Assembly (NCBI GenBank): GCA_964547905.1 | Contig: CAZJPN010000029.1 | Span: 1-63,370 of the forward strand | Length of the DNA: 63,370 bases | Source: JAJYLM01 sp964547905 | GTDB lineage: Bacteria > JAMCPX01 | Direction of reading: 5' to 3' | Translations under genes and position numbers: made by a program | Part shown: in pieces, positions 31,150-40,510 of the stretch | Numbering within the stretch: position 1 is the stretch's first letter | How the letters are laid out: every line of letters starts with the position of its first letter | Notes under the pieces: model-generated | The model's database searches: none | The model's input: only the letters and a program-made list of their open reading frames with translations | What the model was told of the DNA's origin: nothing

Positions 31150-34100
31150 ATGGCCACCAAAGATTTAAATAAATTTTCTTTACTGAGAAAAGATTTCAGG
31201 AAGTTCCATACATTGATGGATATACCGGATCTTATCGAGGTACAGTTAAATTCTTTCCGTCAGTTCTTACAGACTGATATGAATTCGGAAGAGCGCAAAA
31301 ATTACGGTTTGCAAGCAGCATTTAACGCTGTTTTTCCCATAAAAGATTACAATGAAACCGCTTCTCTGGAGTTTGTTCGTTATATACTCGATCCTCCTGC
31401 TTATGATGTTGATGAGTGTAAAGAGAAGGGATTAACCTATACGATGCCCATGAAGATAATGGTACGGCTCATACTGAAAGATGTTGATCCGGAAACAAAA
31501 ACCAAAACAGTCAGGGATATAAAAGAACAAGAGGTTTTTTTCGGTGATCTTCCGATTATGACTTCAAACGGTACGTTTATAATAAACGGCATAGAGAGAG
31601 TTATAGTAAGTCAGTTGCATCGTTCACCAGGTGTGTTCTTCGAGTATGATAAACTTAAGATTCAGAGTACAGGAAGGCCTGTTTATATGGCCCGTATAAT
31701 TCCATACGAAGGCTCATGGCTTGATTTTGAGTTCGATCAAAAAGATATAATGTATGTTAAGGTCGACAAGAAAAAGAAGTTTTATGCGACTGTGGTCCTT
31801 AAAGCCCTGGGATATACGGAAGAAGACGTACTGCGAAAATTTTATAAAACGGAATCTGTGAGAATAAAAAGTAACGATATAACGCTCGAACTGGATTACA
31901 ATTTGCTTTTGAATCGAAGATTCAGCGTTGATATCAAGAATCCGTCAACCGGAGATATTATTGTACCCGCGGGGACAAAGATAAGTCGTAATCTATCAAG
32001 AAGGATAATATCGCATAAGGTAAAATCTCTTACAGTAAAATACGAAGATATCGATGGAAGAGTATCCGTACAGGATGTAACGGATGATAAAGGAAAAGTA
32101 CTACTGAGATGCAATGAAGCTATTACAAGAGAAATCTTTGAAAAGATAGTTGATAGTAAAATAGACACGTTAGAGTTTATTTATTTTGATAATGTTTCGA
32201 TAAGCGGCAGTATAAGAGAAACATTGCTGCTTGATAAAATCAAAGAGAAACAGGAGGCAATAGAAGAATTTTATTCGAAATTGAAACCGAATGAGTCCTA
32301 TACTCCTGAAATAGCTCAGTTCTTTTTTGAGGATATGTTTTTTACAAAATCGAGATACAACCTTACACGGGTAGGCAGGTTAAAGATCAATAGCAGATTG
32401 GGCAAGGACGTAGATCTCGATGTTACTACTCTTACGAAAGAGGATATTATAGATACTGTTAAGTATCTATTCGAACTGAAAAATGGCAGGGGTGAGGTAG
32501 ACGATATAGATCACCTCAGCAATCGTAGGGTTAGAACAGTAGGTGAACTTCTGGAAAACCAGTTTAAACTTGGTCTTTTAAGAATGGCAAAAACAGTAAA
32601 AGAGAAATTTACGCACGATCTGCAGACATTGATGCCGTCGGAATTGATCAATCCTAAACCGGTTACTGCCGCAATAAAGGAATTCTTCGGCGGCAGCCAG
32701 CTTTCTCAGTTTATGGATCAGACCAATCCTCTTGCTGAGATTACCCATAAGAGAAGATTGTCAGCACTTGGTCCCGGAGGTCTGACAAGGGAACGTGCAG
32801 GTTTTGAGGTCAGAGATGTTCATACAACCCACTATGGCAGAATATGCCCGATTGAAACGCCCGAAGGTCCTAACATCGGATTGATCGCCTCTATGAGTAC
32901 TTATGCAAGGGTAGATGAATTTGGCTTTTTAAGGACACCGTATAGAGTGGTAAAGGATGATGTTGCCACAGATGAGATTATATATATATCGGCAATCGAT
33001 GAGGAGAACAAAACAATAGCACAGGCAAACACGATGCTTGATAATAAGAATAGGATTATTGAAGATTATGTTGCCGCAAGAAGGAACGGCGATTTCCTTA
33101 TGGTTCATAAGGACGAGGTAGACTTTATGGATGTGTCTCCAGAACAGCTTGTTTCAGCAGCAGCGGCATTGATACCATTTCTGGAACACGATGATGCAAA
33201 CAGGGCACTGATGGGATCAAACATGCAGAGACAGGCTGTTCCTCTTATCAAAACCGAAGCCCCTCTTGTTGCAACGGGTATCGAAAGTTATGTGGCGAGA
33301 AATTCGGGTGTCGTTATTGTGGCGGATGACGATGGTATAGTAACATCGGTTGATGCGCGTAAGATTGTTATTCAATACCTTAACAAGGCTAAAGGTCCGA
33401 CAATTAAGATATACAATCTTCATAAATTTCAGAAGTCGAATCAGGGAACTTGCTTGAACCAGGTTCCCATTGTCCGTAACGGACAACACGTTAAAAAAGG
33501 AGATATAATTTCCGATGGTGCTGCCGTAGCGAATGGAGAGCTTGCACTTGGCAGAAATGTGCTTGTTGCCTTTATGCCATGGGGCGGTTACAATTATGAA
33601 GACTCCATCCTCGTAAGCGAGAAAATAAACAAGGAGGATGTCTTTACATCAATTCACATCGAGGAATACGAGTGTGCGGCAAGAGAATTAAAGGTCGGCA
33701 GGGAAGAGATAACCAGAGATATCCCAAATGTAAGCGAAGAGAGCCTTCGGGATCTCGACGAAAACGGTATCATCCGGATAGGAGCAGAGGTTAAACCTGG
33801 CGATATTCTCGTTGGGAAGGTTACTCCCAAAGGTGAGTCACAACCTACACCGGAAGAACGTCTGCTCAAAGCTATTTTCGGAGATAAAGCAGGGGATGTT
33901 AAAGATACTTCTTTAAGGGTTAAGCCCGGTGTTCATGGCACTGTTGTTGATGTCAAAATATTTTCGAGAAAAAGTTCGTCTGACAAGGATAAAACGAAGG
34001 ATCAGGAGCTTTTAAAACTTCATACGGATCAGGAAGAGGGATTGAGCATAATAGAAGAGACTATGAAGGAACACCTGATGAAGCTGCTGCTCAATGAAAA

Positions 34101-35244
34101 AATCGGTGAGAAATTCTCAGACGAGAGGAGAAAAATTCACCTCAAGCATGGAGATGTTATAACGAAAGAGATTATCGAAAAAATACCTATAGAAAAATGG
34201 ACATCCGTTCCTTTCATGGCCGGCTCTAAGCTTCAGGATAAGGTTGCAAAGATCATAGAGTCTACCATAGAGCAAAAGGACATGATTAAGTCCATATTTG
34301 AGCAGAAGATAAACAGGATGAAGCGGGGAGACGAACTTCCGGTAGGAGTATTCAAGCTTGTAAAGATCTTTATAGCAACAAAAAGAAAATTATATGCTGG
34401 TGACAAAATGGCTGGCAGACACGGGAATAAAGGCGTTGTATCAAAGATAGTGCCTGTAGAGGATATGCCGTTTCTACCGGATGGCAGGGCTGTTGATATA
34501 GTTTTAAACCCTCTGGGAGTACCTTCCCGATTGAATGTCGGCCAGATACTCGAGACGCATCTTGGTTGGGCTGCAAGGAGTCTTGGAGAACAGCTCCAGG
34601 AATATATAGAAGACAATTACAGCCCGAAAGACATACGTGAATACCTTAGGGATGTATACAAAAACAGCGATGTATTAAAATATATAGATGAGATGGACGA
34701 TGATGAGATTATAGGGTTTGCGAGGAAGATGAAAAAAGGTATCAGGATGACGACAGAGGTTTTCAATGGGGCCACGGAAAAAGAAATAAAAGATTTGTTG
34801 AAACTCTCGAATCTTCCGGAGGATGGACAGATCAATCTATACGATGGCAGAACAGGAGAGCCATTCAGGGCAAGGATTACTGTTGGTGTCATGTATATGT
34901 TGAAACTTCACCATCTTGTAGAGGAAAAGATACACGCAAGATCCACAGGACCTTACTCCCTTGTTACTCAGCAGCCTCTTGGAGGAAAAGCTCAGTTTGG
35001 AGGACAGAGGCTTGGTGAAATGGAGGTATGGGCCTTTGAAGCATACGGCGCTGCGTATTCGTTGCAGGAGATGATGACCGTGAAGTCCGATGACATAATA
35101 GGTAGAACGAGGATCTTCGATTCAATAACAAAGGGTAAGTATAACTTCGAGCCTGGTATACCAGAGTCCTTTAACGTACTTGTTAGAGAACTCAAGAGTA
35201 TGGCTCTGGACATAGATTTAATAGAGAAAGACCAATTAGAGTAA
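31150..35244 (+). CDS. rpoB: RNA polymerase subunit beta
   Basis: A protein of 1364 residues from the ATG at 31150, which follows ACGGAGG; an upstream in-frame reading from 31099 lacks support. The rifampicin region is present as GGSQLSQFMDQTNPLAEITHKRR-like sequence with HKRRLSALGPGG (about residues 520-545), wild-type in look. Further blocks are GYNYEDSIL, RHGNKGVVS and the C-terminal GGQRLGEMEVWAFEAYGA. Together with rpoC it forms the catalytic cleft. Full length. Confidence 0.98.
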   Translation: MATKDLNKFSLLRKDFRKFHTLMDIPDLIEVQLNSFRQFLQTDMNSEERKNYGLQAAFNAVFPIKDYNETASLEFVRYILDPPAYDVDECKEKGLTYTMPMKIMVRLILKDVDPETKTKTVRDIKEQEVFFGDLPIMTSNGTFIINGIERVIVSQLHRSPGVFFEYDKLKIQSTGRPVYMARIIPYEGSWLDFEFDQKDIMYVKVDKKKKFYATVVLKALGYTEEDVLRKFYKTESVRIKSNDITLELDYNLLLNRRFSVDIKNPSTGDIIVPAGTKISRNLSRRIISHKVKSLTVKYEDIDGRVSVQDVTDDKGKVLLRCNEAITREIFEKIVDSKIDTLEFIYFDNVSISGSIRETLLLDKIKEKQEAIEEFYSKLKPNESYTPEIAQFFFEDMFFTKSRYNLTRVGRLKINSRLGKDVDLDVTTLTKEDIIDTVKYLFELKNGRGEVDDIDHLSNRRVRTVGELLENQFKLGLLRMAKTVKEKFTHDLQTLMPSELINPKPVTAAIKEFFGGSQLSQFMDQTNPLAEITHKRRLSALGPGGLTRERAGFEVRDVHTTHYGRICPIETPEGPNIGLIASMSTYARVDEFGFLRTPYRVVKDDVATDEIIYISAIDEENKTIAQANTMLDNKNRIIEDYVAARRNGDFLMVHKDEVDFMDVSPEQLVSAAAALIPFLEHDDANRALMGSNMQRQAVPLIKTEAPLVATGIESYVARNSGVVIVADDDGIVTSVDARKIVIQYLNKAKGPTIKIYNLHKFQKSNQGTCLNQVPIVRNGQHVKKGDIISDGAAVANGELALGRNVLVAFMPWGGYNYEDSILVSEKINKEDVFTSIHIEEYECAARELKVGREEITRDIPNVSEESLRDLDENGIIRIGAEVKPGDILVGKVTPKGESQPTPEERLLKAIFGDKAGDVKDTSLRVKPGVHGTVVDVKIFSRKSSSDKDKTKDQELLKLHTDQEEGLSIIEETMKEHLMKLLLNEKIGEKFSDERRKIHLKHGDVITKEIIEKIPIEKWTSVPFMAGSKLQDKVAKIIESTIEQKDMIKSIFEQKINRMKRGDELPVGVFKLVKIFIATKRKLYAGDKMAGRHGNKGVVSKIVPVEDMPFLPDGRAVDIVLNPLGVPSRLNVGQILETHLGWAARSLGEQLQEYIEDNYSPKDIREYLRDVYKNSDVLKYIDEMDDDEIIGFARKMKKGIRMTTEVFNGATEKEIKDLLKLSNLPEDGQINLYDGRTGEPFRARITVGVMYMLKLHHLVEEKIHARSTGPYSLVTQQPLGGKAQFGGQRLGEMEVWAFEAYGAAYSLQEMMTVKSDDIIGRTRIFDSITKGKYNFEPGIPESFNVLVRELKSMALDIDLIEKDQLE

Positions 35245-35259
35245 GCATAGGAGGTTAAA

Positions 35260-38200
35260 ATGGAAGAAGGTTTTTTCCTGCATGAAAAGCCTAAAAATCC
35301 AAGCGAAATAGCAGCGGTAAAGATTGGTATTGCTTCTCCAGAAAAGATAAGAAGCTGGTCACATGGAGAGGTAAAAAAGCCGGAAACTATAAACTATAGA
35401 ACTTTCAAGCCCGAAAGGGATGGCTTATTCTGTGCCAAGATTTTTGGGCCTATAAAAGATTATGAATGTTTGTGCGGCAAGTATAAACGCATGAAGCACA
35501 GGGGAGTTGTTTGCGAAAAATGCGGTGTAGAGGTTATACAGTCAAAGGTTAGAAGAGAGCGCATGGGGCATATAGAACTTGTAACACCTGTTGCTCATAT
35601 ATGGTTTCTCAAAAATGTACCCAGCCCCATAGGTAACCTTTTAAACCTTACAGCAAGGGAGTTGGAGCGGGTTGTTTATTTTGAGTCGTACATAGTAATA
35701 GATCCGAAGAATACGCCTTTAAAGGAAAAAGAACTTCTGAAAGAAGAAACATACCTTCAACTAATAAAGGAGTATGGACCTACCGGATTTACCGCAAAAA
35801 TGGGAGCAGAAGCAGTTAAAGAATTGCTCAACAGGATCAACCTTGATAAGCTGTCCAAGGATCTTAATAAAGAGCTTAAGACTACAAATTCGGATCAAAA
35901 AAAGAAAAAACTTGCCAAGAGACTCAAGATAGTCGAAGCCTTCAGATTATCAGGTAACAAACCTGAGTGGATGGTACTTGATGTGCTGCCGGTTCTGCCT
36001 CCGGAGCTAAGACCTCTTGTTCACCTTGAGGGAGGTCGTTTTGCATCCGCGGATCTCAACGATCTCTACAGGAGGATAATCAACAGGAACAACAGATTAA
36101 AAAAACTCCTCGAGATAGATGCCCCGGATATAATAATAAGAAATGAAAAAAGAATGCTTCAAGAGGCTGTAGATGCACTTATAGACAACGGAAAAAGAGG
36201 TAAGGTAGTAACATCGGCTAACAGAAGAGAATTAAAATCTCTCAGTGAAACTATAAGAGGTAAGCACGGCAGATTCAGGCAGAATCTGCTTGGTAAGAGG
36301 GTGGATTACTCTGCAAGGTCTGTTATAGTTGTGGGACCGGAATTAAAACTCCAGCAGTGCGGTATACCGAAACAGATGGCATTGGAGCTTTTTAAGCCGT
36401 TTGTATACAATAAACTTGAGGACTATGGGTATGCGACCACTATAAAGACGGCAAAAAAAATGGTAGAAAAAGAAAAACCCGAGGTCTGGGATGTGCTCGA
36501 AGAAGTAATAACAGAACATCCTGTGTTTCTTAACAGGGCACCGACACTCCATAGGCTCGGTATTCAGGCATTCGAACCAATATTGGTCGAAGGTAAGGCG
36601 ATACAATTGCATCCGCTGGTATGTCCGGCATTCAATGCGGATTTCGATGGTGACCAGATGGCTGTCCATGTTCCGCTTTCCATAGAGGCACAGACAGAGG
36701 CAAGGATACTCATGATGTCAACCAACAACATACTCTCTCCAGCTAATGGTAAGCCGATTATAAATCCGACTCAGGATATAGTGCTAGGCTTATACTATAT
36801 GACGAAACCAAGTGCTTACGTAAAAGGAGAAGGTAAATATTTTTCAAGCCATGAGGAGGTCAGAATAGCATATGAACTGAAGGTTGTTGATCTTCATGCT
36901 AAGATAAAACTGAGATTGAACGGCAAACGTTACGATACAACGGTTGGACGCAGCCTGCTTATAGACATATTGCCTTCGGTAATTCCGTTTGACAGTATCA
37001 ATAAGGTTATGGGTAAGAAGGAGATCGCCAACCTTATAGATTTCTGTTATAAAGTTGCCGGTGAAAAGGAAACCATACTTCTTGCAGATAGATTGAAGGA
37101 TATAGGATTTAGGATGGCAACGGAGGCCGGCATTTCGATATGCATTAATGACATGAAAATACCGCCAAAAAAATCTGAGATCATAAAGAAGGCGAGTGAA
37201 GAGGTACAGCAAATTATAGAACGTGCGAATGAACGTTTGCTGTCCGCAGGAGAGAAACATAATCAGATCATCGATATATGGGCAAAGACGAGTGAGAGTG
37301 TAGCTATAGAAATGAAGAAGGAGATCTCGGGGGATGTTCAAGTTATGAGAGGCGGCGTCAGCAGAACAGTACCGAGTTTCAACCCTATCTATATCATGGC
37401 TGATTCAGGAGCACGTGGAAGCGACGAACAGATAAAACAGCTTGCGGGCATGAGAGGACTTATGACAAAGCCATCCGGAGATATTATGGAGACGCCCATA
37501 CTTTCCAACTTCAGAGAGGGCCTGAACGTTCTTGAATATTTTATATCAACCCATGGTGCAAGAAAGGGTCTTGCCGACACCGCACTGAAAACGTCTAACT
37601 CCGGTTATCTTACAAGAAGGCTTGTCGATGTTGCTCAGGATGCGATAATCGAAGAAAACGATTGCGGTACACTGGACGGTATTGTCATAACACCGCTTGT
37701 TGTGGATGGTGAGGTTGTCCAAACACTTGGGGAGAGGATCATTGGAAGAGTAGTTCTTACGGATGTCGTCGATCCATTTTCTGGTGAGATTCTTGTAAAG
37801 GGAAATGAGCTTATAACGGATGATCTTGTAAAAAAGATAGAAGATGCAGGTGTTGAAAGCGTTGTAATACGATCCGTACTTACCTGCAGATCAAGGGGAG
37901 GCAGGGTTTGTGCCAAATGTTATGGACAGGATCTTGCAAGAGGTAAGCTTGTTGATATTGGTGAGGCAATAGGTGTTATAGCTGCCCAGTCGATCGGTGA
38001 GCCGGGTACTCAGCTTACAATGAGAACATTTCATGTTGGGGGTACTGCAAGCAGAAAGGTCGAACAGAGTTCCCTCGAGGCAAAGTATGACGGAACCGTT
38101 AAGTTTGTTGGACTCAAAACAGTCAGAAGGGAAGATGGCAATATAACAGTTATGAACAGGCATGGGGAGATAGTTATAGCAGAGGAGAGCGGGAGAGAAA

Positions 38201-39378
38201 AAGAGCGTTATAAGATTGTTTATGGAGCGAATTTGAATATAGAGGACGGTTCGAAGATAAAAGTAGGTGATTTACTTGCTTCATGGGATCCATATGCAAG
38301 CCCGATATTGACGGAAGCAGGAGGTGTTGTAAGGTACGGTGATATAGAGGAAGGTGTTACCGTTGAAGAAACATGGAATGAACAGACGGGAAGATCAACA
38401 AAAATGATCATAGAATCGAAAGATCCGGATAAGAGACCTCATATTTCGATAGTAAACGAGAACGGAGTTACTGTAAAAATACCAGGTACGAACACACCGG
38501 TATTTATATCACTTCCTCTCAAGGCCGAGCTTGTTGTAAAAGACGGAGAAAAGGTAAAAGCGGGTGATATGCTTGCGAAGATACCACGTGAAACCACGAA
38601 AACAAAGGATATAACAGGCGGTCTCCCAAGGGTTGTAGATCTTTTTGAAGCGCGTAAACCAAAAGAATCCGCAGTTGTTTCCGAGATCGACGGGGTAGTG
38701 CATTTCAGTGACGATTTAAAGGGCAAAACCACTATAATAGTAGCCCCCTCCATAGGTGAAACAAAAACGTACCATATAAGCAAAGGCAGGCATATAAATG
38801 TGCAGGATGGTGATCACGTAAAAGCTGGAGAGCCGCTTACCGATGGTCTGGTAAACCCCCATGATATACTTCGCGTGCTTGGCGTCAAAGAACTTGCAAA
38901 ATTTTTGGTAAATGAAATTCAAGAGGTTTACAGATATCAAGGTGTCAAAATAAATGACAAGCACATAGAGGTTATCGTGAGACAGATGGTAAGAAGGATT
39001 AAGATAAACGAGGCTGGGGATACGCCTTTTCTTCCGGGTGAACATGTAGAAAAGTACAATTTTGAAGATGTAAACCAGAAGATCATCACGAAAGGGGGAA
39101 AGCCCGCAGTAGCAGAACCAATGCTTATCGGTATTACAAAAGCGTCTTTAAGTACAGATAGTTTTATATCCGCCGCTTCGTTTCAAGACACAACCAAGGT
39201 ATTGACAGAATCTGCAATTATGGGCAAGGTCGATCATCTCAGAGGGCTCAAGGAGAACATCATCATGGGAAGGCTCGTACCGGCGGGCACAGGGCATGAA
39301 GAGTATGGGGACGTTAAACTCGGCATAGAACCTATTTATGAGGAATCAAAAGCAGAGGTTAAAAATACACAGAGTTGA
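35260..39378 (+). CDS. rpoC: RNA polymerase subunit beta-prime
   Basis: A protein of 1372 residues. The N-terminal zinc site is CLCGKYKRMKHRGVVCEKCG. The catalytic aspartates are in NADFDGDQMAVH. The second zinc site is CRSRGGRVCAKCYGQ, followed by AQSIGEPGTQLTMRTFH. The trigger loop and the C-terminal EYGDVKLG are present, so it is complete. Fifteen bases after rpoB with AGGAGGT. It closes the block that separates rplT from pheS. Confidence 0.98.
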   Translation: MEEGFFLHEKPKNPSEIAAVKIGIASPEKIRSWSHGEVKKPETINYRTFKPERDGLFCAKIFGPIKDYECLCGKYKRMKHRGVVCEKCGVEVIQSKVRRERMGHIELVTPVAHIWFLKNVPSPIGNLLNLTARELERVVYFESYIVIDPKNTPLKEKELLKEETYLQLIKEYGPTGFTAKMGAEAVKELLNRINLDKLSKDLNKELKTTNSDQKKKKLAKRLKIVEAFRLSGNKPEWMVLDVLPVLPPELRPLVHLEGGRFASADLNDLYRRIINRNNRLKKLLEIDAPDIIIRNEKRMLQEAVDALIDNGKRGKVVTSANRRELKSLSETIRGKHGRFRQNLLGKRVDYSARSVIVVGPELKLQQCGIPKQMALELFKPFVYNKLEDYGYATTIKTAKKMVEKEKPEVWDVLEEVITEHPVFLNRAPTLHRLGIQAFEPILVEGKAIQLHPLVCPAFNADFDGDQMAVHVPLSIEAQTEARILMMSTNNILSPANGKPIINPTQDIVLGLYYMTKPSAYVKGEGKYFSSHEEVRIAYELKVVDLHAKIKLRLNGKRYDTTVGRSLLIDILPSVIPFDSINKVMGKKEIANLIDFCYKVAGEKETILLADRLKDIGFRMATEAGISICINDMKIPPKKSEIIKKASEEVQQIIERANERLLSAGEKHNQIIDIWAKTSESVAIEMKKEISGDVQVMRGGVSRTVPSFNPIYIMADSGARGSDEQIKQLAGMRGLMTKPSGDIMETPILSNFREGLNVLEYFISTHGARKGLADTALKTSNSGYLTRRLVDVAQDAIIEENDCGTLDGIVITPLVVDGEVVQTLGERIIGRVVLTDVVDPFSGEILVKGNELITDDLVKKIEDAGVESVVIRSVLTCRSRGGRVCAKCYGQDLARGKLVDIGEAIGVIAAQSIGEPGTQLTMRTFHVGGTASRKVEQSSLEAKYDGTVKFVGLKTVRREDGNITVMNRHGEIVIAEESGREKERYKIVYGANLNIEDGSKIKVGDLLASWDPYASPILTEAGGVVRYGDIEEGVTVEETWNEQTGRSTKMIIESKDPDKRPHISIVNENGVTVKIPGTNTPVFISLPLKAELVVKDGEKVKAGDMLAKIPRETTKTKDITGGLPRVVDLFEARKPKESAVVSEIDGVVHFSDDLKGKTTIIVAPSIGETKTYHISKGRHINVQDGDHVKAGEPLTDGLVNPHDILRVLGVKELAKFLVNEIQEVYRYQGVKINDKHIEVIVRQMVRRIKINEAGDTPFLPGEHVEKYNFEDVNQKIITKGGKPAVAEPMLIGITKASLSTDSFISAASFQDTTKVLTESAIMGKVDHLRGLKENIIMGRLVPAGTGHEEYGDVKLGIEPIYEESKAEVKNTQS

Positions 39379-39477
39379 TAGATAACGAGGTATTGAAGAA
39401 TGTACGTTGAATTAAACACGACTTTAAGCTTGCTGGATAGTTTTAAAGTGTTTAAATATTTAGAGGTGGCATGAGTC
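39379..39477. other. rpoC-pheS intergenic segment with imperfect hairpin
   Basis: At about 39415-39456 AAACAC..CTTTAA can pair with TTTAAAG..GTGTTT around a bulge. No T-run or phenylalanine-rich leader peptide is apparent, so neither an attenuator nor a terminator can be claimed. This is the right-hand junction of the inserted rpsL-rpoC block. Confidence 0.3.
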
Positions 39478-40509
39478 ATGCCATCTCTCAATGAAGTAAT
39501 CGATCAATTAAATCGTTTAAAACAACAGGCAGAGGAAGAGTTATACGGAATAGATACAACTGACAAGGTGGAAGCATTCAGAATAAAATATTTTGGCAGG
39601 TCATCAGGGGCATTGACATCTCTTTTTAAGAAACTTTCCGAATTATCCTCTGAAGACAGGGCAGTTTTTGGTAAAGCTGCAAATCTTACCAAACAGCATC
39701 TTCAGGATCTTTTCGAAAATAAAAAGATTGAAATTGAAAATAAAGCTATAACAGCAAATCCAACAGAGATGGTTGATATTACCCTGCCTGGAAGGATAGC
39801 ACCTCATGGACATGCCCATCCCATTACAAAAGTATTGCAGGAGGTTGTATCTATCTTTACGACTATGGGATTCGAGATTGCGGATGGTCCGGAAATAGAG
39901 CTTGATTACTACAACTTTGAAGCGCTGAACATGCCTTCAGAGCATCCAGCAAGGGATATGCAGGATACGTTTTATCTCTCCGATGGTTATCTTTTAAGAA
40001 CTCAAACCTCTCCAGTGCAGATAAGGACAATGGAAGTTAAGAAGCCACCCGTCAGTATAATAGCTCCTGGAAGGGTATTCAGGCGTGATTGGGATCTTAC
40101 CCATACACCCATGTTTCATCAGGTAGAGGGTTTGCTTGTTGACAAAGGTATAAGCATGGCACATTTAAAAGGTGTATTGGAAACGTTCCTCAAGGTATTT
40201 TTTGGCATGGATACGAAGATTAGATTCAGACCGAGTTATTTTCCTTTTACAGAGCCGAGCACAGAGGTCGATATTGGGTGTATATTTTGCAACGGTAAGG
40301 GATGCAGGGTATGTAAGGCAACCGGCTGGCTTGAAATACTCGGAGCAGGCATGGTGCATCCTGATGTGCTTAAAAGGGTCAAATACGATACCGATATCTA
40401 CACTGGTTTTGCGTTTGGTGTTGGGGTTGAGCGGCTTGCAATGTTAAAATATAACATTGACGATCTCAGGCTGTTTTATGAGAACGATCTAAGATTCCTG
40501 AGGCAGTAA
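39478..40509 (+). CDS. pheS: Phenylalanyl-tRNA synthetase alpha subunit
   Basis: A protein of 343 residues. The class II catalytic core has GHAHPITKVLQEVVSIF, EIADGPEIELDYYNFEALN and motif 3 near FGVGVERLAMLKY. The segment CIFCNGKGCRVCKATGWLEI is a zinc-ribbon-like insert common in bacterial PheS. The ATG at 39478 follows AGAGGTGG by about ten bases; another ATG seven bases earlier is out of frame. It forms a heterotetramer with PheT. Confidence 0.97.
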   Translation: MPSLNEVIDQLNRLKQQAEEELYGIDTTDKVEAFRIKYFGRSSGALTSLFKKLSELSSEDRAVFGKAANLTKQHLQDLFENKKIEIENKAITANPTEMVDITLPGRIAPHGHAHPITKVLQEVVSIFTTMGFEIADGPEIELDYYNFEALNMPSEHPARDMQDTFYLSDGYLLRTQTSPVQIRTMEVKKPPVSIIAPGRVFRRDWDLTHTPMFHQVEGLLVDKGISMAHLKGVLETFLKVFFGMDTKIRFRPSYFPFTEPSTEVDIGCIFCNGKGCRVCKATGWLEILGAGMVHPDVLKRVKYDTDIYTGFAFGVGVERLAMLKYNIDDLRLFYENDLRFLRQ

Positions 40510-40510
40510 T